Of a DNA stretch of 64,000 nt, positions 53,457 through 62,206 are shown piece after piece. This stretch comes from Streptomyces sp. B21-083 (GTDB lineage: Bacteria > Actinomycetota > Actinomycetes > Streptomycetales > Streptomycetaceae). Made by a program: the position numbers and the translations under genes. The first letter of the stretch is position 1. Each line of letters opens with the position of its first letter. Under the pieces are notes generated by a model. The model searched no databases, was not told the origin of the DNA, and saw only the letters and a list, made by a program, of their open reading frames with translations. The stretch is taken from assembly GCF_036898825.1 (NCBI RefSeq), contig NZ_JARUND010000001.1, forward strand, positions 3,286,001 to 3,350,000, in the 5' to 3' direction.

Positions 53457-54590
53457 ATGGCTACGGAAGACGCGGTGCGTGAAGCACTGGCGACGGTGAA
53501 CGACCCCGAGATCCAGCGACCCATCACCGAACTCGGGATGGTGAAGTCGGTGGAGATCGGCGCGGACGGAGCGGTCGCGGTGGCCGTGTATCTCACGGTC
53601 TCCGGCTGCCCGATGCGCGACACGATCACGAAGAACGTGACGGAGGCGGTCTCGCGGGTCGAGGGTGTCACGCGCGTCGACGTCGAGCTGGACGTCATGA
53701 GCGACACCCAGCGCAAGGAACTGGCGTCCGCCCTGCGCGGCGGCCAGGCCGATCGCGAGGTCCCCTTCGCGAAACCGGGCTCCCTCACGCGCGTGTACGC
53801 GGTCGCGTCCGGCAAGGGCGGCGTCGGCAAGTCGTCGGTCACCGTCAACCTGGCGGCGGCGATGGCGGCCGACGGCCTCAAGGTGGGCGTGGTCGACGCC
53901 GACATCTACGGCCACAGCGTGCCGCGCATGCTCGGCGTCGAGGGCCGTCCGACCCAGGTCGAGAACATGATCATGCCGCCGTCGTCGAACGGCGTGAAGG
54001 TCATCTCCATCGGCATGTTCACCCCGGGCAACGCCCCGGTCGTCTGGCGCGGCCCGATGCTCCACAGGGCCCTCCAGCAGTTCCTGGCGGACGTGTTCTG
54101 GGGTGACCTGGACGTGCTTCTGCTGGACCTCCCGCCGGGCACGGGCGACATCGCGATCTCGGTGGCCCAGCTGGTCCCGAACGCCGAGATCCTGGTCGTG
54201 ACGACGCCTCAGCAGGCGGCGGCCGAGGTGGCCGAGCGCGCGGGCGCCATCGCCGTACAGACCCACCAGAAGATCGTCGGCGTGGTCGAGAACATGGCAG
54301 GCCTGCCCTGCCCGCACTGCGGCGAGATGGTCGACGTCTTCGGCACGGGCGGCGGCCAGAGCGTCGCGGACGGCCTCACCAGGACGACGGGAGCGACGGT
54401 GTCGGTCCTCGGCTCCATCCCGATCGACGTCCGCCTGCGCGAGGGCGGCGACGACGGCAGGCCGGTCGTCCTGACAGACCCCGACTCCCCGGCGGGCTCG
54501 GCCCTGCGAGCGATCGCGGGCAAACTGGGCGGCAGGCAGCGGGGCCTTTCGGGACTGTCGCTGGGCATCACCCCACGGAACAAATTCTGA
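53457..54590 (+). CDS. mrp: Mrp/ApbC (Nbp35-type) Fe-S cluster carrier ATPase
   Basis: Protein of 377 aa. An N-terminal MIP18/DUF59 domain (1-90) is followed by a P-loop with deviant Walker A GKGGVGKS at 119-126, the DADIYGHSVPRML switch, LPPGTGDIAI, and a CPHC cluster-binding motif late in the protein (LPCPHCGE). It assembles or transfers [4Fe-4S] clusters. ATG 53457. Synteny with the sigE-rseA-htrA-tatB block is as in mycobacteria. Confidence 0.93.
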   Translation: MATEDAVREALATVNDPEIQRPITELGMVKSVEIGADGAVAVAVYLTVSGCPMRDTITKNVTEAVSRVEGVTRVDVELDVMSDTQRKELASALRGGQADREVPFAKPGSLTRVYAVASGKGGVGKSSVTVNLAAAMAADGLKVGVVDADIYGHSVPRMLGVEGRPTQVENMIMPPSSNGVKVISIGMFTPGNAPVVWRGPMLHRALQQFLADVFWGDLDVLLLDLPPGTGDIAISVAQLVPNAEILVVTTPQQAAAEVAERAGAIAVQTHQKIVGVVENMAGLPCPHCGEMVDVFGTGGGQSVADGLTRTTGATVSVLGSIPIDVRLREGGDDGRPVVLTDPDSPAGSALRAIAGKLGGRQRGLSGLSLGITPRNKF

Positions 54591-54613
54591 CGGGGGGACA
54601 GCCGGGTCTTTGC

Positions 54614-54677
54614 TTTTAGGGGCGCGGGGCTGTATCTGATTGCGGCTCCGCCGCGGGGCGCGACAAGCCACGACGGC
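54614..54677. repeat. Dispersed Streptomyces intergenic repeat, copy D (divergent)
   Basis: A longer variant: TTTTAGGGGCGCGGGGCTGT at one end and GCGCGACAAGCCACGACGG at the other, with an insert between them (GCGGCTCCGCCGC hairpin). It lies between the convergent mrp gene and the hypothetical gene. Confidence 0.55.
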
Positions 54678-54745
54678 GCGGCACCCGCCACGCAACGCAT
54701 CCCCCTACGGCGATGGGGCGCCGCGAACAAACGGCGCCCCGAACC

Positions 54746-55477
54746 TCACGCGTACACGCCGATGTCCTTGATCACGGCGAAGCCGAGCCCATACGCGCTC
54801 ATCCCCCGCCCGTACGCCCCCACGTGCACACCCGCCTGGGTCGACCCGGCGAGAACCCACCCGAACTCCGACTCCCGGTAGTGGAACGGCGTAGGCACCC
54901 CGTCGACCGGCAGCGACAACGTGGACCAGTCGCCACCGGCGAGATCGTCCGCGAGGACCCACGCCGTCTCGGTCTGCTGGTCCAGCCAGTCGTCGCGGAG
55001 AGTGTGGTCCATCTGACCGGGCCAGGTGAACGACAGCAGCCCCACCCCCGCCAGCCAGGCCGCCGACGAGACCGAGGTGGCCTCCAGCAGCCCCGTGCCG
55101 TCCGCACTGCGCCGTACGGGGTTGGCGGCCACGGTGACCACCACCGCGAACCGCTCCTTGTCCTCCCCCATCGCCTCGTGCCGCACGGAGGGTTCGTCGC
55201 CGTGCCCGATCGAACCGTGCTCGACGGCGCCGTCGGCCGCCGTACCCACCTGCATCAGCCAGCGCGGTCCCGTGAAGGCCTCGTCGAGGCCGTACCAAGG
55301 GAAGGGCGCCAGCAGATAGCCGTCGACCGTGCGCCGGGCGAAGGGGACCTGTTGTCCGCCCTCCGCGGCCGGCGCCTGCGCGCCCACCCGACTTGTCGTC
55401 TCCATGTACCCGGACGCCTCCTCGTTCTCGTCGGACCGGAGCGGCCCGCCCCCCTTCGGGCGGCGTTGTTCGCCCAT
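54746..55477 (-). CDS. Conserved hypothetical protein of the tatB neighbourhood
   Basis: Up to 243 aa from ATG 55477; ATG 55405 (METTSRVG) has a better ribosome site (GAGGAGG) and is an equally good start. The sequence is rich in Trp/Gly with alternating beta character (WAVL-type strands: VLADDLAGGDWSTLSL, FGWVLAGSTQAGVHVGAYG). No signal peptide or TM helix. No function recognised. Confidence 0.65.
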   Translation of the reverse strand: MGEQRRPKGGGPLRSDENEEASGYMETTSRVGAQAPAAEGGQQVPFARRTVDGYLLAPFPWYGLDEAFTGPRWLMQVGTAADGAVEHGSIGHGDEPSVRHEAMGEDKERFAVVVTVAANPVRRSADGTGLLEATSVSSAAWLAGVGLLSFTWPGQMDHTLRDDWLDQQTETAWVLADDLAGGDWSTLSLPVDGVPTPFHYRESEFGWVLAGSTQAGVHVGAYGRGMSAYGLGFAVIKDIGVYA

Positions 55478-55624
55478 GTACGGCCCCACAACAACTCGGC
55501 AGCATATCCACACCGATCGGGGCAGCAGGGAAAGCGCCCGGCGCGTGGGCCGCGCAGACGTCCTTATCGGGCCGTCCGGGGCCCGGTCGGAGTATGAATC
55601 ACGTCACGCGCGGACCTACGACGC

Positions 55625-56059
55625 TCAGGTGGCGTCCGCGTCGAACGGCGGGCGCTCGTCCGGCTCGGGCTTCTTCGTCATGTCGACGGTGCCACCGGAG
55701 GAACCCGAGGACGAAGACGAGGTGGACGAGTCCGACTCGCGGCCCTGAACCGCGTCCGTGACGTCGGCCATCTCCTTCTTCAGGTCGAAGCCGTTGCGGA
55801 TCTCCTTGAGCCCCAGCTCGTCGTTGTCCAGGTGCTTGCGGATGAACGTCTTGGGGTTCAGGTCCTCGAACTCGAAGTCCTTGAACTCGGGGCCCAGCTC
55901 CGTGCGGATGTCTTCCTTCGCGCTGTCCGAGAACTCCCGGATCTTGCGGATGGTGCGCGTGACGTCCTGGATCATCTTCGGAAGCTTCTCCGGACCGAAG
56001 ACGAGCACGGCGAGGAGCACGAGCGTCACCAGCTCGAGCGGTCCTATGTCATTGAACAC
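55625..56059 (-). CDS. tatB: Sec-independent translocase subunit TatB
   Basis: Protein of 144 aa. One N-terminal TM helix (IGPLELVTLVLLAVLVFGPEKLP with the Gly-Pro-Glu hinge) followed by an amphipathic helix and an acidic, Ser-rich tail. It forms the twin-arginine translocase receptor with TatC. GTG 56059 follows AAGGAGC. It lies 209 bases after htrA in the stress module. Confidence 0.9.
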   Translation of the reverse strand: MFNDIGPLELVTLVLLAVLVFGPEKLPKMIQDVTRTIRKIREFSDSAKEDIRTELGPEFKDFEFEDLNPKTFIRKHLDNDELGLKEIRNGFDLKKEMADVTDAVQGRESDSSTSSSSSGSSGGTVDMTKKPEPDERPPFDADAT

Positions 56060-56268
56060 CTGAAGCTCCTTGCGATGTCCTCGGTCCTCGGCCCTCGGTG
56101 GTCCGTGCGGTCTTCGCGGTCTTCCGTGGTCCGGGCCGGTTCCACGGTACCCGGCCATCCTGTCCCACCGGTACCGTCCGGGGGGCCAAGAGTGGGTGTA
56201 CGCCACCGGTTTTCCGGGATGTTTGCCTAACGGGGCCCGGTCGGGGCCCGCCACCTGTGAGGTTTCTG

Positions 56269-57909
56269 TCAGTTGCCGCCGGCGGAGCCCAGAACGAGGG
56301 AGATCGTCCGCTCGCTGCCGCCGCGCACCAGGGACAGCTTCAGCCGGTCGCCGGGGCGGTGGGCGCGGATCCTGACGATCAGTTCCTCGCCGGAGTGCAC
56401 GCGCCGGCCGTCGACCCCGGTGATGACGTCGCCCGCCGCCAGGCCCGCCCGGTCGCCGGGGCCGCCGGTGGTGACCGCGGGCCCGCCGTCGTTGCCCTTG
56501 GTGCCCACGCGGGCACCGTCGCCGCTGTAGTCCATGTCGAGGCTGGCGCCGATGACGGGGTGGGTCGCCCGACCGGTGTTGATCAGTTCCTCGGCGACGC
56601 GCCTGCCTTGGTTGATGGGGATGGCGAACCCGAGCCCGATCGACCCGGACTGGGTTCCCTCCAGGCCCGAGGCGCCGTCGGCGGAGCGGATCGCGGAGTT
56701 GATCCCGATGACCCTGGCCTCGGCGTCGAGCAGCGGCCCGCCGGAGTTGCCCGGGTTGATGGACGCGTCGGTCTGGAGCGCGTCGACGTACGACACGTCG
56801 CCCCCGTCCCCGTCCCCGCCCCCGGCGGTGATGGGCCGTTCCTTGGCGCTGACGATGCCGGACGTGACGGTGTTGGGGAGGTCGAAGGGCGCTCCGATGG
56901 CGACGACGGGATCACCGACCGCCACGTTGTCGGAGTTCCCGAGGACCACGGGCCGCAGTCCGTCGACTCCGCTCACCCTGACGACGGCGAGATCGTATCC
57001 GCTGTCCCGTCCGACGATCTCGGCCTCGGCGGTCTCGCCGCCGCTGAACGTCACCGTCACCCTGCCGTCCGCGCCGGCGGCCTCGACGACGTGGTTGTTG
57101 GTCAGGATGTGTCCCCGGCCGTCGAGTACGAACCCGGTTCCGGTGCCCTCCGCCCCGGCGCCGCGTACATGCAGTGTCACCACGCTGGGCAGGGCACGCG
57201 CGGCGATCCCGGCCACACTGCCCGGAGCCCGCCCGAGGGACTCGTCCTTCGCGGCCTGCGACAGCCGCACCCGGTCGCCGTCCGCGCCATGGCGCTCCAG
57301 ATACGACCCGACGATCCCACCGACGCCCCCGGAGAGCAGCGCGAGCACCAGGGCCCCGGTGACGAGCCCCCGCTTCCGCGCCCCCGGCCGGCCGCCGACA
57401 GGGACGGCCCCGGTCTGCTGGGGAGGGGAGGCGGTGCGAGCCGCCCATGGGTCGTAGCGCCGCCAGGGGTCTTCGGCGGGCGTCAGGGGCTCCGCTACGG
57501 CCGTACCGTCCGCCGGGGTCACCTGGGTCGGCGCCGGGTGCTGGACGGGCGGAGCGGGCGCCCAGGGGCCGGGATGACCGTACGGAGGCGTGCTGTAGGG
57601 ATCGGAGGGGTCGGCATCGGGGACGGGCGGGGAGTCCGCCGCGACGGCAGCCACGGGTTCGGGCACGCCGACGGGCAGCGGAAGCTCGAAGTCCCCGTCG
57701 TTTCCGTCCCCGTCGTCGCCTGTGTCTCCCTCGGCCGGGCCGGGTATCGCCCGAGGCCGCTCCAACTCGAAGTCGCCTGCGGTGTCAGCGCGGACGTCAG
57801 TGCCGGCGTCGGCGCCGGCTCCGGTCGAGTCCGACGCCTCCTGACCGGGCGCCGATTCCCCGCTGGACCGGCTCCACCAGTTGGCCTTCGCGGGCTTCCC
57901 CTCGTTCAT
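56269..57909 (-). CDS. htrA: HtrA/DegP-type serine protease, membrane-anchored
   Basis: Protein of 546 aa. A Pro-rich, acidic cytosolic N-terminus (1-178), one TM helix (181-203), a trypsin-like domain with His273, Asp306 and Ser389 (NPGNSGGP), and a C-terminal PDZ domain (about 445-535). It degrades misfolded envelope proteins. Located after rseA, so it is likely the protease that responds to, or feeds back on, the anti-sigma factor. Confidence 0.93.
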   Translation of the reverse strand: MNEGKPAKANWWSRSSGESAPGQEASDSTGAGADAGTDVRADTAGDFELERPRAIPGPAEGDTGDDGDGNDGDFELPLPVGVPEPVAAVAADSPPVPDADPSDPYSTPPYGHPGPWAPAPPVQHPAPTQVTPADGTAVAEPLTPAEDPWRRYDPWAARTASPPQQTGAVPVGGRPGARKRGLVTGALVLALLSGGVGGIVGSYLERHGADGDRVRLSQAAKDESLGRAPGSVAGIAARALPSVVTLHVRGAGAEGTGTGFVLDGRGHILTNNHVVEAAGADGRVTVTFSGGETAEAEIVGRDSGYDLAVVRVSGVDGLRPVVLGNSDNVAVGDPVVAIGAPFDLPNTVTSGIVSAKERPITAGGGDGDGGDVSYVDALQTDASINPGNSGGPLLDAEARVIGINSAIRSADGASGLEGTQSGSIGLGFAIPINQGRRVAEELINTGRATHPVIGASLDMDYSGDGARVGTKGNDGGPAVTTGGPGDRAGLAAGDVITGVDGRRVHSGEELIVRIRAHRPGDRLKLSLVRGGSERTISLVLGSAGGN

Positions 57910-58052
57910 GCTCTCCCCACACCTGGCCCGCCCGACAGCTCGTCGGCGGTGTCCGCGGGGTCACTGACGCGGTGAACCACCGCTCCACCGACCGCTGTTG
58001 CGCGGACCGCCGATACGCGGCCCGCACCTCGGATTCAACCAGGTTCGTGGGG

Positions 58053-59048
58053 TCAGCGGACCGTGTCCGGCGTGGACGGGGACGGCGGGTAGGACGAGTC
58101 GGTCGTCGGCGCCATGAGCAGGCCCTGGAGCACCACCTCGGGCGCCGTCGACCAGGAGGTCAGGGCGACCTGCGGGGCCTCCAGCGGGCGTATGAGCGGG
58201 GACAGCACCGCGGCGGCGGCCACCACCGGCGCGGTCAGCGGATGCACGGCCGCGCGCTCCCGGCCCCCGGGGGGCGGTGCCGGGATGCCCGGCAGCAGCG
58301 GCGCCGAGGCCTCCGTCGACGCCACCGGCGTCCGGCCGAACGTCCCCTGACCCGTTCCCGGTGAGAACAGCGGACCGACGGAGCGGCGCCGCTGACTGTC
58401 GGGCGCCGTCGAGGTCCCACCGCCCTGTGGCCGCATCGGCGTCACATTGCTGCCACCGGAGGTGCCCCGGGCGTCCGTCGTGTCGGCGGGAACGCCCGTC
58501 GACACCCCGCCCAGCGCGATCGCCGCCAGCGACACCGCGCCGGCGGCGGCGAACGCGAACCGCAGTCCGCGCGAGGACGACCGGTCGGTGTCATGACGGC
58601 CGACGTCATGGATACGGAAACCCCGGCCAGGCGCGGGCGGGAGCACGGAGGTGTGCGGGCGGGTCGGAACGTACCCGAAGCCCTCCCCTTTCACCCCGAA
58701 GACTCCTGAGCCGACTCCTGGGCCCCCGGGGAACCCGGAGAGGCCGTCGGTGAATCCTCCCCCGCCCAGCGGTGAGCCGCCGGAGTCGGAATCACCTCCT
58801 CCGGGAAGGCCCTGAAGGCGGGCCAGGAAACTCTCGGAGGGCGGCGGCGGGGCCATCTCCGCGAACACGTTCTTCAGACGGCGCTGTGCGTCGGCCTCCG
58901 CCTTGCACTTCGGACAGGTGGCCAGGTGCGCCAGGACGCGCTCACGCGTCTCATGACCGAGTTCTCCGTCCACAAGGGCGGAGAGCCGGTCTCCCAGATG
59001 CTGCTCGGCGAGACGACGCTCGGCCGAGTACGGCCGTGATCCACTCAC
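58053..59048 (-). CDS. rseA: Membrane-anchored zinc anti-sigma factor (RseA-type)
   Basis: Protein of 331 aa. An N-terminal ZAS domain has His41, Cys45 and Cys48 (HLATCPKC), then a long Gly-rich linker, a TM helix at about 161-182 and an extracytoplasmic tail. It should bind the ECF sigma factor encoded just upstream and release it on envelope or thiol stress. GTG 59048 overlaps the sigma-gene stop as GTGA. Confidence 0.9.
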   Translation of the reverse strand: MSGSRPYSAERRLAEQHLGDRLSALVDGELGHETRERVLAHLATCPKCKAEADAQRRLKNVFAEMAPPPPSESFLARLQGLPGGGDSDSGGSPLGGGGFTDGLSGFPGGPGVGSGVFGVKGEGFGYVPTRPHTSVLPPAPGRGFRIHDVGRHDTDRSSSRGLRFAFAAAGAVSLAAIALGGVSTGVPADTTDARGTSGGSNVTPMRPQGGGTSTAPDSQRRRSVGPLFSPGTGQGTFGRTPVASTEASAPLLPGIPAPPPGGRERAAVHPLTAPVVAAAAVLSPLIRPLEAPQVALTSWSTAPEVVLQGLLMAPTTDSSYPPSPSTPDTVR

Positions 59049-59950
59049 GCGGACGCGCCCCTCCCTCCCAGCGCGGCCACCCGTGGCACCGCGAAACGAC
59101 GCTCGGCACGGGCCTCCGGAGAGCGGTGCGCGAGGGCCTTGCGGAGCTGGGATCGGCCTCGGTGGATACGGGAGCGGACGGTGCCGAGCTTCACGCCGAG
59201 AGTCGCGGCGATCTCCTCGTACGACAGTCCCTCGATGTCACAGAGGACGACGGCGGCGCGGAACTCGGGCGCGAGGGTGTCCAGCGCCTGCTGGACGTCC
59301 GCGTCGAAGTGCGCGTCGTTGAAGACCTGCTGCGGGGACGGCTCACGGCTGGGCAGTCGCTCGGCCGCGTCGTCGCCGAGGGCGTCGAAACGGATGCGCT
59401 GCTTGCGCCGGACCATGTCCAGGAAGAGATTGGTGGTGATGCGGTGCAGCCAGCCCTCGAAGGTGCCGGGCGTGTATGTCGACAGCGAGCGGAAGACGCG
59501 GACGAAGACTTCCTGTGTGAGGTCCTCGGCGTCGTGCTGGTTGCCGGTCAGGCGGTATGCCAGGCGGTAGACGCGGCCGCTGTGCGTGCTGACGATCTCC
59601 TCCCACGAGGGCGGAGTCCACGCCTGCCCGTCCGCGTCGGTGGAGAAGGTCGCGGTCTGGGCTCGGTCAGCGGCGTGGCTCGGGTCAGCAGCAGTGTTGT
59701 TCACGGATTTCGGCCTACCCCCTGATCCGAGAAGGCGCCTCAGCGCTCCTCCCCGATCCACAGGCGCAGCCGCACCTCCCCTGTCGGCTCTGGTGGTGTC
59801 CAGCGGAGCCCCTACCCTAGCCACCCCGCCCGTTAGCTCCGGATAAGCGGTTTTACGAGGAATTGATGTGCGCCGATCCGGGTCCCACGGCCGCGTCAGC
59901 ACCTGCACGGCGTTGCCGCTGTTCTCGGTGTTCCCGGTGTTCTGGTCCAT
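59045..59950 (-). CDS. sigE: ECF sigma factor, SigE (mycobacterial-type)
   Basis: Protein of about 301 aa. Region 2 ([26 protein letters not shown]) and region 4 ([38 protein letters not shown]) are complete. An extra ~120 residues at the N-terminus have no family match and may be unstructured. ATG 59950 was chosen for the GGGGGACC site; ATG 59965 and GTG at about 59703 (VNNTAADP) are alternatives, the last giving the usual ECF length. It is divergent from the O-methyltransferase gene and forms an operon with rseA. Confidence 0.9.
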   Translation of the reverse strand: MDQNTGNTENSGNAVQVLTRPWDPDRRTSIPRKTAYPELTGGVARVGAPLDTTRADRGGAAAPVDRGGALRRLLGSGGRPKSVNNTAADPSHAADRAQTATFSTDADGQAWTPPSWEEIVSTHSGRVYRLAYRLTGNQHDAEDLTQEVFVRVFRSLSTYTPGTFEGWLHRITTNLFLDMVRRKQRIRFDALGDDAAERLPSREPSPQQVFNDAHFDADVQQALDTLAPEFRAAVVLCDIEGLSYEEIAATLGVKLGTVRSRIHRGRSQLRKALAHRSPEARAERRFAVPRVAALGGRGASA

Positions 59951-60005
59951 CCGCTGGTCCCCCATGTCTCACCGTGTCTGCCCCACCTCGTCCCGCACCC
60001 CTCTA

Positions 60006-60032
60006 AACGACTGGTCCCATCTGCGGGTTCCC
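60006..60032 (-). promoter_or_regulatory. SigR/ECF-type promoter of sigE
   Basis: On the minus strand: GGGAAC (60027-60032), 18 bases, GTT (60006-60008). It matches the SigR/SigH consensus with C instead of T at the last position of the -35. It lies 56 bases before the sigma-gene ATG. It could be read by SigR or by the encoded sigma factor itself. Confidence 0.72.
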
Positions 60033-60084
60033 GAGCTCAACGGATACAGTCACGCCCAGGCAACTGCGGGGACAGGAGAGGGTC

Positions 60085-60717
60085 ATTACCGGCAACCGGC
60101 AGACGAGCTGGGCGTTCGCCGACGCCTTTGTCGCCGAGGACGAGGCACTGCGCTGGGCCAGGGACCGGGCCCGCGAGGCAGGGCTGCGCTCGGTGGCGCC
60201 CAGCACGGGCGCCGCGCTACGGCTGCTGGCCGCCTCCGTGGACGCGAAGGCGGTGGCGGAGATCGGGACCGGGACGGGCGTCTCGGGCATGTATCTCCTG
60301 CACGGCATGCGCCCGGACGGAGTCCTGACGACGGTCGACCCCGAGCCGGACCACCAGCAGTTCGCCCGCCAGGCCTTCCGCGCGTGCGGCTTCGCCAGCA
60401 ACCGCGCCCGTTTCATCCCGGGCCGCGCCCTGGACGTGCTGCCCCGGCTCGCGGACGCCGGCTACGACCTCGTCTTCTGCGACGGTGACCGGCTGGAGAG
60501 CCTGGACTACCTAGCTGAATCGTTGCGTCTGCTCCGTACGGGTGGTCTGGTGGTTTTCGAGGGCGTCTTCGCCAATGGCAGGACGGTCGATTCGGGGCCG
60601 CAGCCCACCGAGGTCATACGGCTTCGGGAGCTGCTGCGCGCGGTGCGCGAGAGCCAGGAACTGGTGCCGTCCCTGCTGCCGGTGGGCGACGGCCTGCTGT
60701 GCGCGGTCAAGCGCTGA
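60085..60717 (+). CDS. SAM-dependent O-methyltransferase, apparent ATT start
   Basis: Protein of 210 aa. It shows the class I methyltransferase fold: AEIGTGTGVSGMYLL (motif I), TTVDPEPDHQQFA, YDLVFCDGDRLES and GGLVVFEGVF. It resembles mycobacterial Rv1220c next to sigE. The family sequence starts ITGNRQTSWAFADAF, and no ATG, GTG or TTG occurs between an in-frame stop at 60004 and GTG 60193. ATT 60085 has a strong site (AGGAGAGGG) six bases upstream, so an ATT start is most likely; CTG 60064 is an alternative. Starting at GTG 60193 would remove the first 36 residues. Confidence 0.85.
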   Translation: MTGNRQTSWAFADAFVAEDEALRWARDRAREAGLRSVAPSTGAALRLLAASVDAKAVAEIGTGTGVSGMYLLHGMRPDGVLTTVDPEPDHQQFARQAFRACGFASNRARFIPGRALDVLPRLADAGYDLVFCDGDRLESLDYLAESLRLLRTGGLVVFEGVFANGRTVDSGPQPTEVIRLRELLRAVRESQELVPSLLPVGDGLLCAVKR

Positions 60718-60739
60718 GCCCAGGTCGAGGGCAAAACAG

Positions 60740-60773
60740 CGCCCCGGCACCGTACGTTCACGGTGCCGGGGCG
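60740..60773. terminator. Terminator hairpin between methyltransferase and DUF3117 genes
   Basis: 14-bp perfect stem (60740-60753 with 60760-60773), 6-base loop, between convergent genes. Confidence 0.85.
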
Positions 60774-60801
60774 ACTGAAAGGGTTTGGACGCGTCCGCGC
60801 G

Positions 60802-60969
60802 TCAGCCGACGACCTTCTTGAGGGCATCGCCCAGAGCGTCGGCCTCGTCAGGGGTCAGCTCGACGACGAGTCGACCGCCGCCTTCGAGCGGAACGCGCAT
60901 GACGATGCCCCGCCCCTCCTTTGTCACCTCGAGCGGGCCATCGCCCGTCCGCGGCTTCATGGCCGCCAT
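60802..60969 (-). CDS. DUF3117 small protein
   Basis: 55 aa: MAAMKPRTGDGPLEVTKEGR, then GIVMRVPLEGGGRLVVELTP and DEADALGDALKKVVG. This is a highly conserved actinobacterial family of unknown function. ATG 60969 follows AAGGGGAACG. It is easily missed because of its length. Confidence 0.88.
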   Translation of the reverse strand: MAAMKPRTGDGPLEVTKEGRGIVMRVPLEGGGRLVVELTPDEADALGDALKKVVG

Positions 60970-61350
60970 GCTCGTTCCCCTTCCTGAAACCAGCTCATCG
61001 TCGCCGACGGCCCCTTAGGAGGGCACGCGTATCCCCTCATGGGACGCACGTCACCGGCATCGAACACATTGCTTCCCAGCCATTATCCCGCATCTCAGGA
61101 CCCTATGACCAACATCAGTCGGCATCGCTTGGGCAACGCGCGCGATCAAAACCACTCAATTCGGCGATGTGACTGCGATACTTCGCCGCCGCGCGGACTC
61201 TCGGCCCACCGCCGCCGAGCCGGAAATCTTTGACGCAGGTCACATGACCGGCCCCCTCCTCGGCGCGTGATCTCCGCCATGCTGTCATGGGACGAGTACG
61301 TACTGACCAGTACGCAGGACGACGCAGCCGCGACACCGGAGGGGACCCCC
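60970..61350 (+). promoter_or_regulatory. Divergent intergenic region before enoyl-CoA hydratase, with palindromic operator
   Basis: 380 bases with no gene that I can support. At 61300-61313 lies a perfect palindrome GTACTGACCAGTAC, 37 bases before the hydratase ATG; it is a TetR-operator-like site. TTGACG at 61230-61235 could be a -35 element but no -10 is convincing. Confidence 0.4.
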
Positions 61351-62154
61351 ATGGCCGACACCGTGCTCTACGAGGTGCACGACGGGCTGGCGACGATCAC
61401 GCTGAACCGCCCCGAGGCGATGAACGCGTTGAGCATCGCGACCAAGGTCGCGCTCCGGGAGGCGGTCCAGGCGGCGGCCACGGACGACGCCGTAAGGGCG
61501 GTGCTGCTGACGGCCGCCGGTGACCGGGCGTTCTGCGTGGGCCAGGACCTGAAGGAGCACATCGGGCTGCTGGCCGCCGACCAGGAGGCCGGCACGGGCG
61601 AGACCATGACGACGGTCCGCGAGCACTACAACCCCATCGTGCGGGCTCTGACGGGCATGCCCAAGCCGGTGGTGGCGGGCGTGAACGGCGTCGCGGCCGG
61701 GGCGGGCTTCGGCTTCGCGCTCGCCGCCGACTACCGGGTCGTCGCGGACACCGCGGCCTTCAACACGTCGTTCGCGGGCGTGGCCCTGACCGCCGACTCG
61801 GGCGTCTCCTGGACACTCCCGCGCGTGGTCGGCCCCGGCCGGGCCGCCGACCTGCTGCTGTTCCCGCGCAGCGTCAAGGCGCAGGAGGCGTACGAACTGG
61901 GCATCGCGAACCGGGTCGTCCCGGCGGCGGAGCTGCGGGCCGAGGCCGAGAAGACGGCACGGGCGCTGGCGAACGGCCCGACGGTGGCGTACGCGGCCCT
62001 CAAGGAGGCCATGGCGTACGGCTTCACCCACTCCCTCACCGAAACCCTGGAGAAGGAGGACGAACTGCAGGCCCGCGCGGGCGAGTCGGAGGACCACGCG
62101 ATCGCGGTGCGGGCGTTCGTCAACAAGGAGAAGCCGAAGTTCCTGGGGCGTTAG
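61351..62154 (+). CDS. Enoyl-CoA hydratase/isomerase family protein
   Basis: Protein of 267 aa with a crotonase fold. Conserved segments: LNRPEAMNALS, AFCVGQDLKEH and the oxyanion-hole GVAAGAGFGFALAADYR. The usual acidic catalytic pair is partly replaced, so hydratase or another crotonase activity is unclear. ATG 61351 follows GGAGGGGAC; the open frame starts at 61267. A palindromic operator lies immediately upstream. Confidence 0.9.
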   Translation: MADTVLYEVHDGLATITLNRPEAMNALSIATKVALREAVQAAATDDAVRAVLLTAAGDRAFCVGQDLKEHIGLLAADQEAGTGETMTTVREHYNPIVRALTGMPKPVVAGVNGVAAGAGFGFALAADYRVVADTAAFNTSFAGVALTADSGVSWTLPRVVGPGRAADLLLFPRSVKAQEAYELGIANRVVPAAELRAEAEKTARALANGPTVAYAALKEAMAYGFTHSLTETLEKEDELQARAGESEDHAIAVRAFVNKEKPKFLGR

Positions 62155-62206
62155 GCCGGGGCGGGAGCACTGCCGGGGAGCGCCTTCCACGCGTCCGACG
62201 CGTCCC

